A stretch of 25,237 bases of DNA from Balneolaceae bacterium (GTDB lineage: Bacteria > Bacteroidota > Rhodothermia > Balneolales > Balneolaceae), in NCBI GenBank assembly GCA_021767245.1, contig JAASTO010000014.1, forward strand, positions 1 through 25,237, read 5' to 3'. Shown here piece by piece: positions 15,084 through 22,223 of this stretch. The first letter of the stretch is position 1. The number at the start of each line of letters is the position of its first letter. The position numbers and the translations under genes were made by a program. The notes beneath the pieces were generated by a model. That model did not search any database. It saw nothing but the letters and a program-made list of their open reading frames with translations, and was not told the DNA's origin.

Positions 15084-15587
15084 ATGGATATCTCAAAAAA
15101 ATATAAATGGGCACTTTCAGGGCTGATCGTCATGACGGTTTTGAATGCCGTGATTCTGGTCTCTGTATGGATGGACCATAACGATGGGCGCAACTGGCAC
15201 AAACATCGCAGCAATGACCGTGATGAGAACAGCTCCCAGCAATTTATGAAGAATGAACTTGGGTTATCAGATGAACAATCTGATAAGATCTCAGACCTGA
15301 GGCGAGAACATTTTGGAGAGATCCGTTCAATTAAAAAGGAACTGGATGACACACGCCGCTCTTACCTGAATTATATCCTCATGAACGAGGATCACGATCC
15401 TCAAATGCGGGACTCTTTAGTTAACACACTTACCAAAGGCTATGCCGAGATCGAAGAATCCCTTTATGTGCATATGCAGGATATCCGCGAGATCCTGAAC
15501 GACGAGCAGGCTCAGCGTTTTAAAGAATTTATGCAACGGCATGGGCAACAGGAAAATGACAGAAACAGGAAAAACAGACGCGACTGA
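15084..15587 (+). CDS. Membrane-anchored Spy/CnrX-like sensor protein
   Basis: A 167-residue protein with an N-terminal membrane anchor (about 9-30) and a periplasmic helical domain. A His/Asp-rich stretch follows the anchor (DHNDGRNWHKHRSNDRDE, 31-48). The body is a four-helix Spy-like fold: LGLSDEQSDKISDLRREHFGEI at 59-80 and ILNDEQAQRFKEFMQRHG near the end are LTxxQ-type repeats. CnrX, the metal sensor that controls the sigma CnrH through anti-sigma CnrY, has this same anchored layout. The ATG at 15084 follows the preceding stop by one base; earlier in-frame starts would overlap the anti-sigma gene. The His-rich patch suggests, but does not prove, metal sensing. It closes the three-gene unit. 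Confidence 0.85.
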   Translation: MDISKKYKWALSGLIVMTVLNAVILVSVWMDHNDGRNWHKHRSNDRDENSSQQFMKNELGLSDEQSDKISDLRREHFGEIRSIKKELDDTRRSYLNYILMNEDHDPQMRDSLVNTLTKGYAEIEESLYVHMQDIREILNDEQAQRFKEFMQRHGQQENDRNRKNRRD

Positions 15588-15663
15588 TCTTCATATCTTT
15601 TACTCTTTTCCATTTAGTTGATCAGCTCGAAGTTCGGGGGATTTATCCGTATCTTCAGGGTCT

Positions 15664-16779
15664 ATGACTATTACTGACACGACCCAAAAAACAGACCTGA
15701 AAGCACTCACTAAAGATGAACTGAATCACTTTTGTTCAGAACTTGGTCTGCAAAGCTTTCGCTCCGATCAGATCTTCCAATGGCTTTACCAAAAAGGAGT
15801 GTCTGATTTTGAGGATATGACCAACCTGTCCAAAGATCTCAGAGAAAAACTGCGTGAGATCGCCACGATCAACCGGATCAAACCAGTGCAGCAGCAGGAA
15901 TCGCAGGATGGAACCATTAAATTTCTGTTTCAACTCACAGATGAAGGAAAAGATTATAAAATCGAAGCCGTTCTGATACCGGATTTCTTTGCTGATGGAG
16001 CCGCTCGGCGCTTAACCGTTTGTGTATCCTCGCAGGTAGGTTGTGTCTTTGGATGTGCCTTTTGCGCTACCGGTAAAATGGGATTATTCCGAAACCTCAC
16101 GCACGGTGAGATCGTGGATCAGGTTCAATACATCAATGATCTGGCTGAAGAAAAATATGGCAAAAAGATCACTAATATTGTGTATATGGGGATGGGTGAA
16201 CCGCTTCATAATTACAAGGCTATCGTCAATTCCGCTCATATCATTTCTGACCCGCTGAGTATAGAATTATCTCCTAAACGGATCACGGTATCAACGGTGG
16301 GGCTCACCAAGCAGATCAAAAAGCTGGCAGATGATCAGGAAGAATTTAACTTAGCCATTTCCCTACACGCCCCTACCGATGTAAAGCGTGATGAGATCAT
16401 GCCGATCAACAGCTCCATGAATCTGGAAAGTCTTGAAGAAGCCGTCCGATACTATCACAGAGCCACTGAAAAACCTGTCACTTACGAATACCTGCTGTTT
16501 GACAATTTCAATGATAGTCCTCAGGATGCCCGTGACCTGGCTAAGATCGTTAAATGGGTACCCAGTAAGGTGAATATTATCATGTACAACAACGTGGCCG
16601 GTGTGGAGCTTAAACGAGCAAGAGAGGAACGGCTTGATAACTTTATGCGCGAGCTCATCAAAAATGATGTAAGAGCAACCGTTCGCCGAAGCCGCGGAGA
16701 TGACATTGATGCCGGATGCGGGCAGTTAGCTATTCGCGAAGGCGCCCCCAAGGGTAAGACCATGGCTAAGAAATTATAA
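15664..16779 (+). CDS. rlmN: 23S rRNA (adenine-2503-C2)-methyltransferase / tRNA A37 methyltransferase
   Basis: A 371-residue radical SAM enzyme that methylates C2 of A2503 in 23S rRNA (and A37 in some tRNAs). The N-terminal helical domain (LTKDELNHFCSELGLQSFRSDQIFQWLY) precedes the radical SAM barrel. The iron-sulfur motif is CVFGCAFC at 127-134 (Cys127, Cys131, Cys134). YMGMGEPLHNY at 174-184 binds SAM. SLHAPTDVKRDEIMPIN at 233-249 and the methyl-carrying catalytic Cys352 in DAGCGQLAIRE complete the family signature. The length is normal. AGGG lies six bases before the ATG. It is a single-gene unit whose 3' end converges with lepB. Confidence 0.97.
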   Translation: MTITDTTQKTDLKALTKDELNHFCSELGLQSFRSDQIFQWLYQKGVSDFEDMTNLSKDLREKLREIATINRIKPVQQQESQDGTIKFLFQLTDEGKDYKIEAVLIPDFFADGAARRLTVCVSSQVGCVFGCAFCATGKMGLFRNLTHGEIVDQVQYINDLAEEKYGKKITNIVYMGMGEPLHNYKAIVNSAHIISDPLSIELSPKRITVSTVGLTKQIKKLADDQEEFNLAISLHAPTDVKRDEIMPINSSMNLESLEEAVRYYHRATEKPVTYEYLLFDNFNDSPQDARDLAKIVKWVPSKVNIIMYNNVAGVELKRAREERLDNFMRELIKNDVRATVRRSRGDDIDAGCGQLAIREGAPKGKTMAKKL

Positions 16780-16816
16780 GAAAAGAAAACAGGACTCAGA
16801 ATTCAGTTTTCCAAGG

Positions 16817-16864
16817 GGGACGCTTGAAACAGAAGTAGACGGGATGCTTGAAACTGGTGTGAAC
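16817..16864. repeat. Two tandem 24-base copies between rlmN and lepB
   Basis: GGGACGCTTGAAACAGAAG... (16817-16840) is followed directly by GGGATGCTTGAAACTGGTG... (16841-16864). They match at about 18 of 24 positions, with GCTTGAAAC identical. A weak GAAAAC/GTTTTC stem lies just upstream (16785-16811). No function is evident; it may be a duplicated remnant. Confidence 0.5.
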
Positions 16865-16891
16865 CGGATAAATCTTAAATCCTGACAAATT

Positions 16892-17995
16892 CTAATCAAT
16901 CAGGGTAAACACCCGGTCAAATTGAGGTACCCAGTCCTTGATAGAGAACCAGACAATGGTGGCTTTCCCAATCAGGTGGTCTTCAGGTACAAATCCCCAA
17001 AAGCGGGAATCCATACTGTTATCGCGGTTATCACCCATTCCGAAATAATAATTCTGTTGAATGGTATAGGTGTTGGTCTCTTCACCGTTAATGAAGATCT
17101 TATCCCCTTCTCTTCTTAGTTCGTTACGTTCATAACGCTCGATAATATCTTTATAGACGAACCAGTTCTCATCGTTCAGTTCGATCTGTTGTCCTTCAAA
17201 GGGAACCACGATCTCTCTCATTTGATCCGGATTATTGAAGGCCCGGGAAAAGTCGCCCTGACTCTGAGTGTAATTTCGATCAACGGCATTAGGATCCATC
17301 ACATTCAGATACATCGTATCGATCTCTGCCCAGCTACGGACCTGCTCTGCCACCTGATCTGTCATATTCACGATGTAGGTGCTGTTATTGTCGTAACCAA
17401 CCAGCTCGCCACCTACTGATTCCATCTTGGCACTGCTCAACCTGATGCGGTCGGCCATTTTAAGTACGTAGTGTTTTTGCAGGCCTTCATGTTCTTTTTC
17501 CCGCTCTCCGTTAATGTACAACACCTTATCTTTGATAGACATAGTGTCACCCGGAAGAGCCACAGCCCGTTTGATATAATTCGTTTTTTGTGATACCGGC
17601 TTAACTTCCCACGGTACATTGAAGACAAAAATGTCGTTCCGTTCTACATCCCTCAATCCCGGAAGGCGGGTCCAAGGAAGCTTAACACCGGGCACACAGG
17701 CTCCCTGTATAAACGGAATACAAAGCGCCATAGGTGTTCTTGGGCCGTAAGTTATATTTGATACGATAAGCAGATCACCCGTCATCAGGGTTTTTTCCAT
17801 TGATGGGGTTGGGATCTTGTAGGAGCCAAATAAAAATGCCCTTAGGATCGCTGCAGCAACAAATGCAAACAGGATCGCATCAAGCCACTCCCTCAACCAG
17901 GATTTAGCTTTCTTGTTTTCTTCCTCTACCTTCGCCTTCTTTTTTTGCCAGTATGAACTCTTATCCTGATCTTCAGGCGTTTTATCGTCTTTCAA
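16892..17995 (-). CDS. lepB: Signal peptidase I
   Basis: A 367-residue inner-membrane serine protease that removes signal peptides from exported proteins. A charged cytoplasmic start (1-36, rich in Lys and Glu) is followed by one membrane anchor (about 38-57). Catalytic Ser65 lies in IPTPSMEKTLMTGD, and catalytic Lys142 in NYIKRAVALPGD. The C-terminal box MGDNRDNSMDSRFWGFVP covers 320-337. Between the Lys box and the last box lies an extra ~150-residue region (about 165-300) that makes it longer than the E. coli enzyme of about 324 residues. The start is a TTG at 17995, eight bases after the stop of the preceding gene; no ATG would keep the anchor and Ser box. It is the last gene of the lepA - unknown - lepB unit. 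Confidence 0.95.
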   Translation of the reverse strand: MKDDKTPEDQDKSSYWQKKKAKVEEENKKAKSWLREWLDAILFAFVAAAILRAFLFGSYKIPTPSMEKTLMTGDLLIVSNITYGPRTPMALCIPFIQGACVPGVKLPWTRLPGLRDVERNDIFVFNVPWEVKPVSQKTNYIKRAVALPGDTMSIKDKVLYINGEREKEHEGLQKHYVLKMADRIRLSSAKMESVGGELVGYDNNSTYIVNMTDQVAEQVRSWAEIDTMYLNVMDPNAVDRNYTQSQGDFSRAFNNPDQMREIVVPFEGQQIELNDENWFVYKDIIERYERNELRREGDKIFINGEETNTYTIQQNYYFGMGDNRDNSMDSRFWGFVPEDHLIGKATIVWFSIKDWVPQFDRVFTLID

Positions 17996-18003
17996 ATTCT
18001 AAG

Positions 18004-18588
18004 CTATTTTGTATTAATGTGTGAAGGTTTTTTGATCTCTTCTTTCTTGTATTCACCCGCCAGATACGACACTTTGTACCACTGACTTCTTTCCGGTGAA
18101 TAGAAATAATCCACATATTCTTTTGGTGATGCGTCCCTTAATTCTTTAGTCAAGGTACGCTTAACCTGTGGCATCAGGTCCACATAACGGCTTGCTCCTA
18201 CATAAACCAGCCCATCATCAAATGGCCCCTCAAGGTCCAACACCATCATCGGAATGTAGCCATCTATGATGAACCAATATTCAAATTGAATGGATTTACC
18301 GTCTCTGAGATATCCGTCCTTTTCAATGATATCTTCCACGGTTTGGGTGGGGTCGCCGTAGGCACTCTGAAGTACCGCACGTATCTCAATCGCCGGCATT
18401 CTATCAAGCTCGTTAAAGTTAAATCCCTGCCCGGTCCATTTGATATCTGAGAACTGCTGCTGAAATTTAGCCCGGTCTTCGTTACTGACCTTTTTGATGA
18501 CCGGTTCCTCAAACTGAGCCTGAGCGGCCGTTGAGATCATGACCATCATGATGAAAAAGAACAATACACGTTTCATTAAATTCTGCAT
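18004..18588 (-). CDS. Exported protein of unknown function between lepA and lepB
   Basis: A 194-residue protein with a cleavable signal peptide (hydrophobic 8-22, then AQA before Gln25). I do not recognise the family. The mature part is mixed and globular in appearance. It includes a Trp-rich stretch IKWTGQGFNFNELDRMPAIEIRAVLQSAYGDP, an EYWFIIDGYIPMMVLDLEGPFDDGLVYVG strand region, and a Tyr-rich end (EYVDYFYSPERSQWYKVSYLAGEY). There are no Cys residues and no membrane helix after the signal. Translation is tightly linked: it starts six bases after the lepA stop, with AGGT overlapping that stop, and lepB begins eight bases after its own stop. Its position between lepA and lepB suggests a role at the envelope, but nothing in the sequence shows which. 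Confidence 0.8.
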   Translation of the reverse strand: MQNLMKRVLFFFIMMVMISTAAQAQFEEPVIKKVSNEDRAKFQQQFSDIKWTGQGFNFNELDRMPAIEIRAVLQSAYGDPTQTVEDIIEKDGYLRDGKSIQFEYWFIIDGYIPMMVLDLEGPFDDGLVYVGASRYVDLMPQVKRTLTKELRDASPKEYVDYFYSPERSQWYKVSYLAGEYKKEEIKKPSHINTK

Positions 18589-18594
18589 AATTTT

Positions 18595-20397
18595 TTACCT
18601 GTCGTCTTCGTCCATGGATAAAACTGCGAGGAAGGCTTCCTGTGGAATTTCCACAGTTCCTACCTGCTTCATTCGTTTTTTACCTTCCTTTTGTTTCTCC
18701 AAAAGTTTTCGTTTTCGTGAAATATCACCACCATAACATTTTGCGGTAACATCTTTACGCATAGCACGAACGGTATCGCGGGCTATGACCCGGTTTCCGA
18801 TCGCCGCCTGTACAGCTACTTCAAACTGTTGCTGAGGAATAAGTTCCTTTAATTTTGCACAAACTTTCCGACCAAGGTGGTAGGCCTTGTCCCGGTGTGT
18901 GATACTTGACAGAGCATCCACCTGATCTCCGTTCAACAATATATCCAAACGTACGAGATCGCCTTTTCGGTATTCAATAAATTCGTAATCCAGTGAGGCA
19001 TATCCACGCGTTCCGGATTTAAGTCGGTCGTAGAAATCAAAGACCACTTCCGCCATTGGTAGTTCATACGTTATTTCAACGCGATTATTTTGCATGAATA
19101 ACTGATTCACGTAAATACCCCGGCGATCCTGACACAGTTTCATCACGGGACCGATATAATCGGCCGGGGTGATGATACTCGCTTTGATATATGGTTCATA
19201 GATCGCTTCAATATCTCCAACCGCCGGCATCTGACTTGGGTTATCCACCTGAATACGATTTCCTTCCACCAGTTCCACTTCGTATTGAACGTTGGGTACC
19301 GTAGTAATAATGTCGATATCAAACTCACGGTCCAGGCGCTCCTGAACAATCTCCATATGCAACAGCCCCAGGAATCCGGCTCTGAATCCGAAACCAAGTG
19401 CTTTTGAGGTTTCTGGTTCATAGGTTAGTGAGGCATCATTCAGCTGTAATTTCTCAAGGGCAGCCCTGAGGTCTTCAAAATCATCCGCATCCGTCGGGAA
19501 GATCCCACTGAACACCATTGGCTTGGCTTCCTGATAACCGGGTATGGGTTCCGTTGCAGGATCGTCCACTTTTGTGATAGTATCACCCACACGCACATCC
19601 TGTAGTGATTTCACACTACCGATCACATATCCTACCTCACCGGCATGGAGCTCCTTGGTGGGTTCCTGCTTCATTTTCAGGTAACCGATCTCTTCAGCAT
19701 AATACTCTTCATGATTCGACATGAATTTGAAAAGATCGCCTTTTTTGAGCACGCCTTCCATTACGCGAACGTAGGCAATTGAACCCCGGTAGGTGTTAAA
19801 GATCGAATCAAAAATAAGCGCACGAAGTGGTTTATCTTCTTCTCGCTTGGGGCCAGGTACCTTCTCCACAATTTCTTCGAGTAACTCATCCACACCCTCT
19901 CCGGTTTTACCGGACACATGCAGAATATCCTCATAGTCACACCCGATCAGATCCACGATCTGCTGACCAATATTCTCAGGATCAGCTCCCGGAAGGTCGA
20001 TCTTATTCAATACAGGAATGATTTCCAGGTTTTGCTCAATGGCCTGATAGAGGTTAGAAATAGTCTGTGCCTCAATACCCTGAGCCGCATCTACCACCAA
20101 AATAGCTCCTTCACAAGCTTTCAGAGCACGGGAAACCTCATAGGCAAAATCCACGTGACCGGGGGTATCGATCAAATTGAAAATGTAATTCTCACCATTT
20201 GGCCGTTTATAATCCATGCGAATGGCGTGACTCTTGATGGTAATACCACGTTCACGCTCCAGGTCCATATCATCCAGCATTTGCTCTTTCATATCCCGTT
20301 CGCTAATAGCACCGGTCTTCTGTAAAAGGCGGTCTGCCAGAGTGGATTTCCCATGGTCAATATGGGCAATGATGCAAAAATTTCGAATGTTATTCAT
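18595..20397 (-). CDS. lepA: Elongation factor 4 (LepA), back-translocating GTPase
   Basis: A 600-residue translational GTPase of normal family length. G1 is AHIDHGKST at 11-19, switch I lies around RERGITIKSHAIRM, G3 is DTPGH at 77-81 and G4 is NKID at 131-134. EF-G-like domains II, III and V follow, and then the LepA-specific C-terminal domain (YELPMAEVVFDFYDRLKSGTRGYASLDYEF, and the end KAKCYGGDISRKRKLLEKQKEGKKRMKQ in slightly varied form: TAKCYGGDISRKRKLL). The enzyme binds ribosomes and affects elongation and ribosome assembly. It is the first gene of a unit ending in lepB, the same pairing that gave lepA its name in E. coli. The ATG at 20397 opens directly with the GTPase domain. Confidence 0.97.
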   Translation of the reverse strand: MNNIRNFCIIAHIDHGKSTLADRLLQKTGAISERDMKEQMLDDMDLERERGITIKSHAIRMDYKRPNGENYIFNLIDTPGHVDFAYEVSRALKACEGAILVVDAAQGIEAQTISNLYQAIEQNLEIIPVLNKIDLPGADPENIGQQIVDLIGCDYEDILHVSGKTGEGVDELLEEIVEKVPGPKREEDKPLRALIFDSIFNTYRGSIAYVRVMEGVLKKGDLFKFMSNHEEYYAEEIGYLKMKQEPTKELHAGEVGYVIGSVKSLQDVRVGDTITKVDDPATEPIPGYQEAKPMVFSGIFPTDADDFEDLRAALEKLQLNDASLTYEPETSKALGFGFRAGFLGLLHMEIVQERLDREFDIDIITTVPNVQYEVELVEGNRIQVDNPSQMPAVGDIEAIYEPYIKASIITPADYIGPVMKLCQDRRGIYVNQLFMQNNRVEITYELPMAEVVFDFYDRLKSGTRGYASLDYEFIEYRKGDLVRLDILLNGDQVDALSSITHRDKAYHLGRKVCAKLKELIPQQQFEVAVQAAIGNRVIARDTVRAMRKDVTAKCYGGDISRKRKLLEKQKEGKKRMKQVGTVEIPQEAFLAVLSMDEDDR

Positions 20398-20474
20398 GAA
20401 TTGAATAGGATAAGAGTGCGTCTCACTTTAATCAATAAAGATACAAATAAGGCGGGAGCTGTTAAAATGCGGTT

Positions 20475-20504
20475 AACGGTTATTTGAGAAAATGTTTAAC
20501 CGTT
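20475..20504. other. Weak inverted repeat between hisE and lepA
   Basis: AACGGTTA (20475-20482) and TAACCGTT (20497-20504) form an 8-bp stem with a 14-base loop. On the minus strand TTTT appears about six bases after the stem, so it could be a weak terminator of hisE or an operator ahead of lepA. Confidence 0.3.
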
Positions 20505-20544
20505 TCAAAACCCTTGCAAACCTAACATTCCCGCTCACAATTAT

Positions 20545-20928
20545 TTACTCACCGATATGCTTGTGAGTCCCCTTACTGTGGCGTTTTCGAAGCTTTTTAA
20601 TGACCTTATGGAGCGGAATTTCTTTCTCAGCCAAGAGAAGCATCAGGTGAAAAATCAGGTCGGCTGACTCGTTGATCGTCTCTTTATCCTTCTTATTCTT
20701 TGATGCGATCACCGTTTCTACCGCTTCCTCACCTACTTTTTGGGCGATCTTATCAATGCCTTTTTTAAACATAGAAGTAGTGTAAGAGCCATCCGGCATC
20801 TCTTTTTTGCGGTCGTAAATAAGCTCTTCCAGCTCAATTAAAAATTCAAAGTCTTTTTGTGTGATCGTTTTAATATCAGCCATGTCTATTTGTTTTGTGC
20901 AATTTTTTGCGGTTGTGAAGTTCTCCAT
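20545..20928 (-). CDS. hisE: Phosphoribosyl-ATP pyrophosphatase
   Basis: A 127-residue enzyme for the second step of histidine synthesis, hydrolysing phosphoribosyl-ATP to phosphoribosyl-AMP and pyrophosphate in the cytoplasm. The all-alpha MazG-like fold shows the HisE motifs: MPDGSYTTSMFKKGIDKIAQKVGEEAVETV at 44-73 with metal ligands Glu67, Glu68 and Glu71, and ESADLIFHLMLLL at 87-99 with Glu87 and Asp90. It is a stand-alone HisE, not fused to HisI. The ATG at 20928 is chosen because a strong GGAGG (20939-20935) lies six bases upstream. This adds about 15 residues before MADIKTITQ, which is where many HisE proteins would start. No other his gene is adjacent. Confidence 0.92.
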   Translation of the reverse strand: MENFTTAKNCTKQIDMADIKTITQKDFEFLIELEELIYDRKKEMPDGSYTTSMFKKGIDKIAQKVGEEAVETVIASKNKKDKETINESADLIFHLMLLLAEKEIPLHKVIKKLRKRHSKGTHKHIGE

Positions 20929-20990
20929 TTTAAGCCTCCTATACAACGAATTTTCTAAAATTTAACACGGCTTTTTTTAACAAGAGGTAT

Positions 20991-22223
20991 CTACCTCACT
21001 TCATTATTCTTGTTTTCTCCATAACCGGTCATCTCAACAAATCCATTTCCCGTAATTTCTTCCCCGTTCATGACCCCTCTCAGCCTTATTACTCCTTCAT
21101 AATATCGAACAGAAACATCCATTTCCTGATCGGAAAAAGCTGTTTCTACTTGTAGATCAATATTCCTTCCGGGAATGCTCAGGTTCCAGGCAGATGGATA
21201 ATTTGCTCCACTATGAGGACTTTTCCAGGTATCCAACACCTCAAGAGTTACCTCTTTCGTATCAAAATTCACTTTATTGCCATCCGGATCTATGACAGAA
21301 CCATTGGTAAATTTACTGACTGATCCATCTGAATTTCTGAGCTGATAGTACATGATCTCATAGTCATTGGATAATTGAATGGAAAACCAGTCCCACCCTT
21401 CCTGATCTTCATCAAGGGCAGACGTACTCCATTCATGATCCATCCAACTGTCACCGGAAACACGATACTCCTGTCCGTCTTTAGTGATCACCCCGTTCGT
21501 CTTCATTCTGGTGAATGCCAGGTAGTAGGAAGCATTTCCCGTTTCCGAACCTTTCGGGTCGTAACCGTCTTCCCCCTGAAGTACTAAAAGTTTAGAGGGA
21601 GTAATATCGAAATTTATGGAAATCCCATCTTCCATTTCAGCCTGTATATTCACCGTAAAATTCTTGTCATCGCCACCTTCAGTTTCGATTTGCTTGATCT
21701 CCCAATCTTCAAGCCAGATACGATGAGGATCTGCCTGAGAACCGGCCAAACCGGCCGCACCGCGACTGTATCTTTCCTCAAACACATGGTCTTCTGCTTC
21801 AACATCAGACACCGCAAAATGCCCCAGATATAACTGATTGGTATTCCAGTTTTCACTAAATGCGTTATCCTGAGAACCTGATTCGGGAGGTGACATCTGA
21901 CTTCTGAAAATGGTGAACTGATATCCAAACTGCCGACCTTCTTCCGTGAATACATTTCCGGTGTAATACCACCATTCGGTTCTGAAACCCGGATGCGGAC
22001 CATGGTCGTCCGGAAATACAAACTCTCTGGGTCCTGTGGCTCTCAGGTAACCTTCATCATCTCCTCCTCCCATCGCTTCTGCCACAGAGATCGAAGCCCG
22101 GATCTCCTCTTCTTTTGAAATCTCCCAGATGCTATATCCGATCAGTGCCGCGGTAAGGGTGATCACGATAACCCAAATACTTTTCTTCATTTTTAAAAAA
22201 GATTTCTTAAGCAGATTTATCAT
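20991..22223 (-). CDS. AttH / carotenoid 1,2-hydratase-like lipocalin-fold protein
   Basis: A 410-residue protein with an N-terminal anchor or signal (about 15-33) and a large extracytoplasmic region. The mature part carries the CrtC/AttH family pattern. It opens with FVFPDDHGPHPGF and TEWWYYTGNV at about 68-91, then GRQFGYQFTIFRSQ, and in the second half DSWMDHEWSTSALDEDQEGWDWFSIQL. The fold is two lipocalin-like barrels. Family members next to ABC transporters of this type are uncharacterised, and a hydratase role cannot be assumed without a carotenoid pathway. The start ATG at 22223 overlaps the permease stop by four bases (ATGA), so translation is coupled. An ATG at codon 12 is possible but lacks a ribosome site. 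Confidence 0.88.
   Translation of the reverse strand: MINLLKKSFLKMKKSIWVIVITLTAALIGYSIWEISKEEEIRASISVAEAMGGGDDEGYLRATGPREFVFPDDHGPHPGFRTEWWYYTGNVFTEEGRQFGYQFTIFRSQMSPPESGSQDNAFSENWNTNQLYLGHFAVSDVEAEDHVFEERYSRGAAGLAGSQADPHRIWLEDWEIKQIETEGGDDKNFTVNIQAEMEDGISINFDITPSKLLVLQGEDGYDPKGSETGNASYYLAFTRMKTNGVITKDGQEYRVSGDSWMDHEWSTSALDEDQEGWDWFSIQLSNDYEIMYYQLRNSDGSVSKFTNGSVIDPDGNKVNFDTKEVTLEVLDTWKSPHSGANYPSAWNLSIPGRNIDLQVETAFSDQEMDVSVRYYEGVIRLRGVMNGEEITGNGFVEMTGYGENKNNEVR

Noticed and set aside
14921..15352. 143-residue open frame on the minus strand across the anti-sigma and CnrX-like genes
   Set aside because: It spans two well-supported genes on the opposite strand and has low-complexity Ser/Leu content; it is a shadow frame.
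19918..20325. 135-residue open frame on the plus strand inside lepA
   Set aside because: The opposite strand encodes the conserved GTPase domain; no independent coding signal is present.
20929..20946. TTG start at 20946 for hisE
   Set aside because: The extra coding stretch would cover the GGAGG ribosome site that serves the ATG at 20928.
20984..20997. GAGGTA/TACCTC hairpin at the stop codon of the AttH-like gene as a terminator
   Set aside because: The stem has a loop of only two to four bases, and no T run follows on the minus strand.
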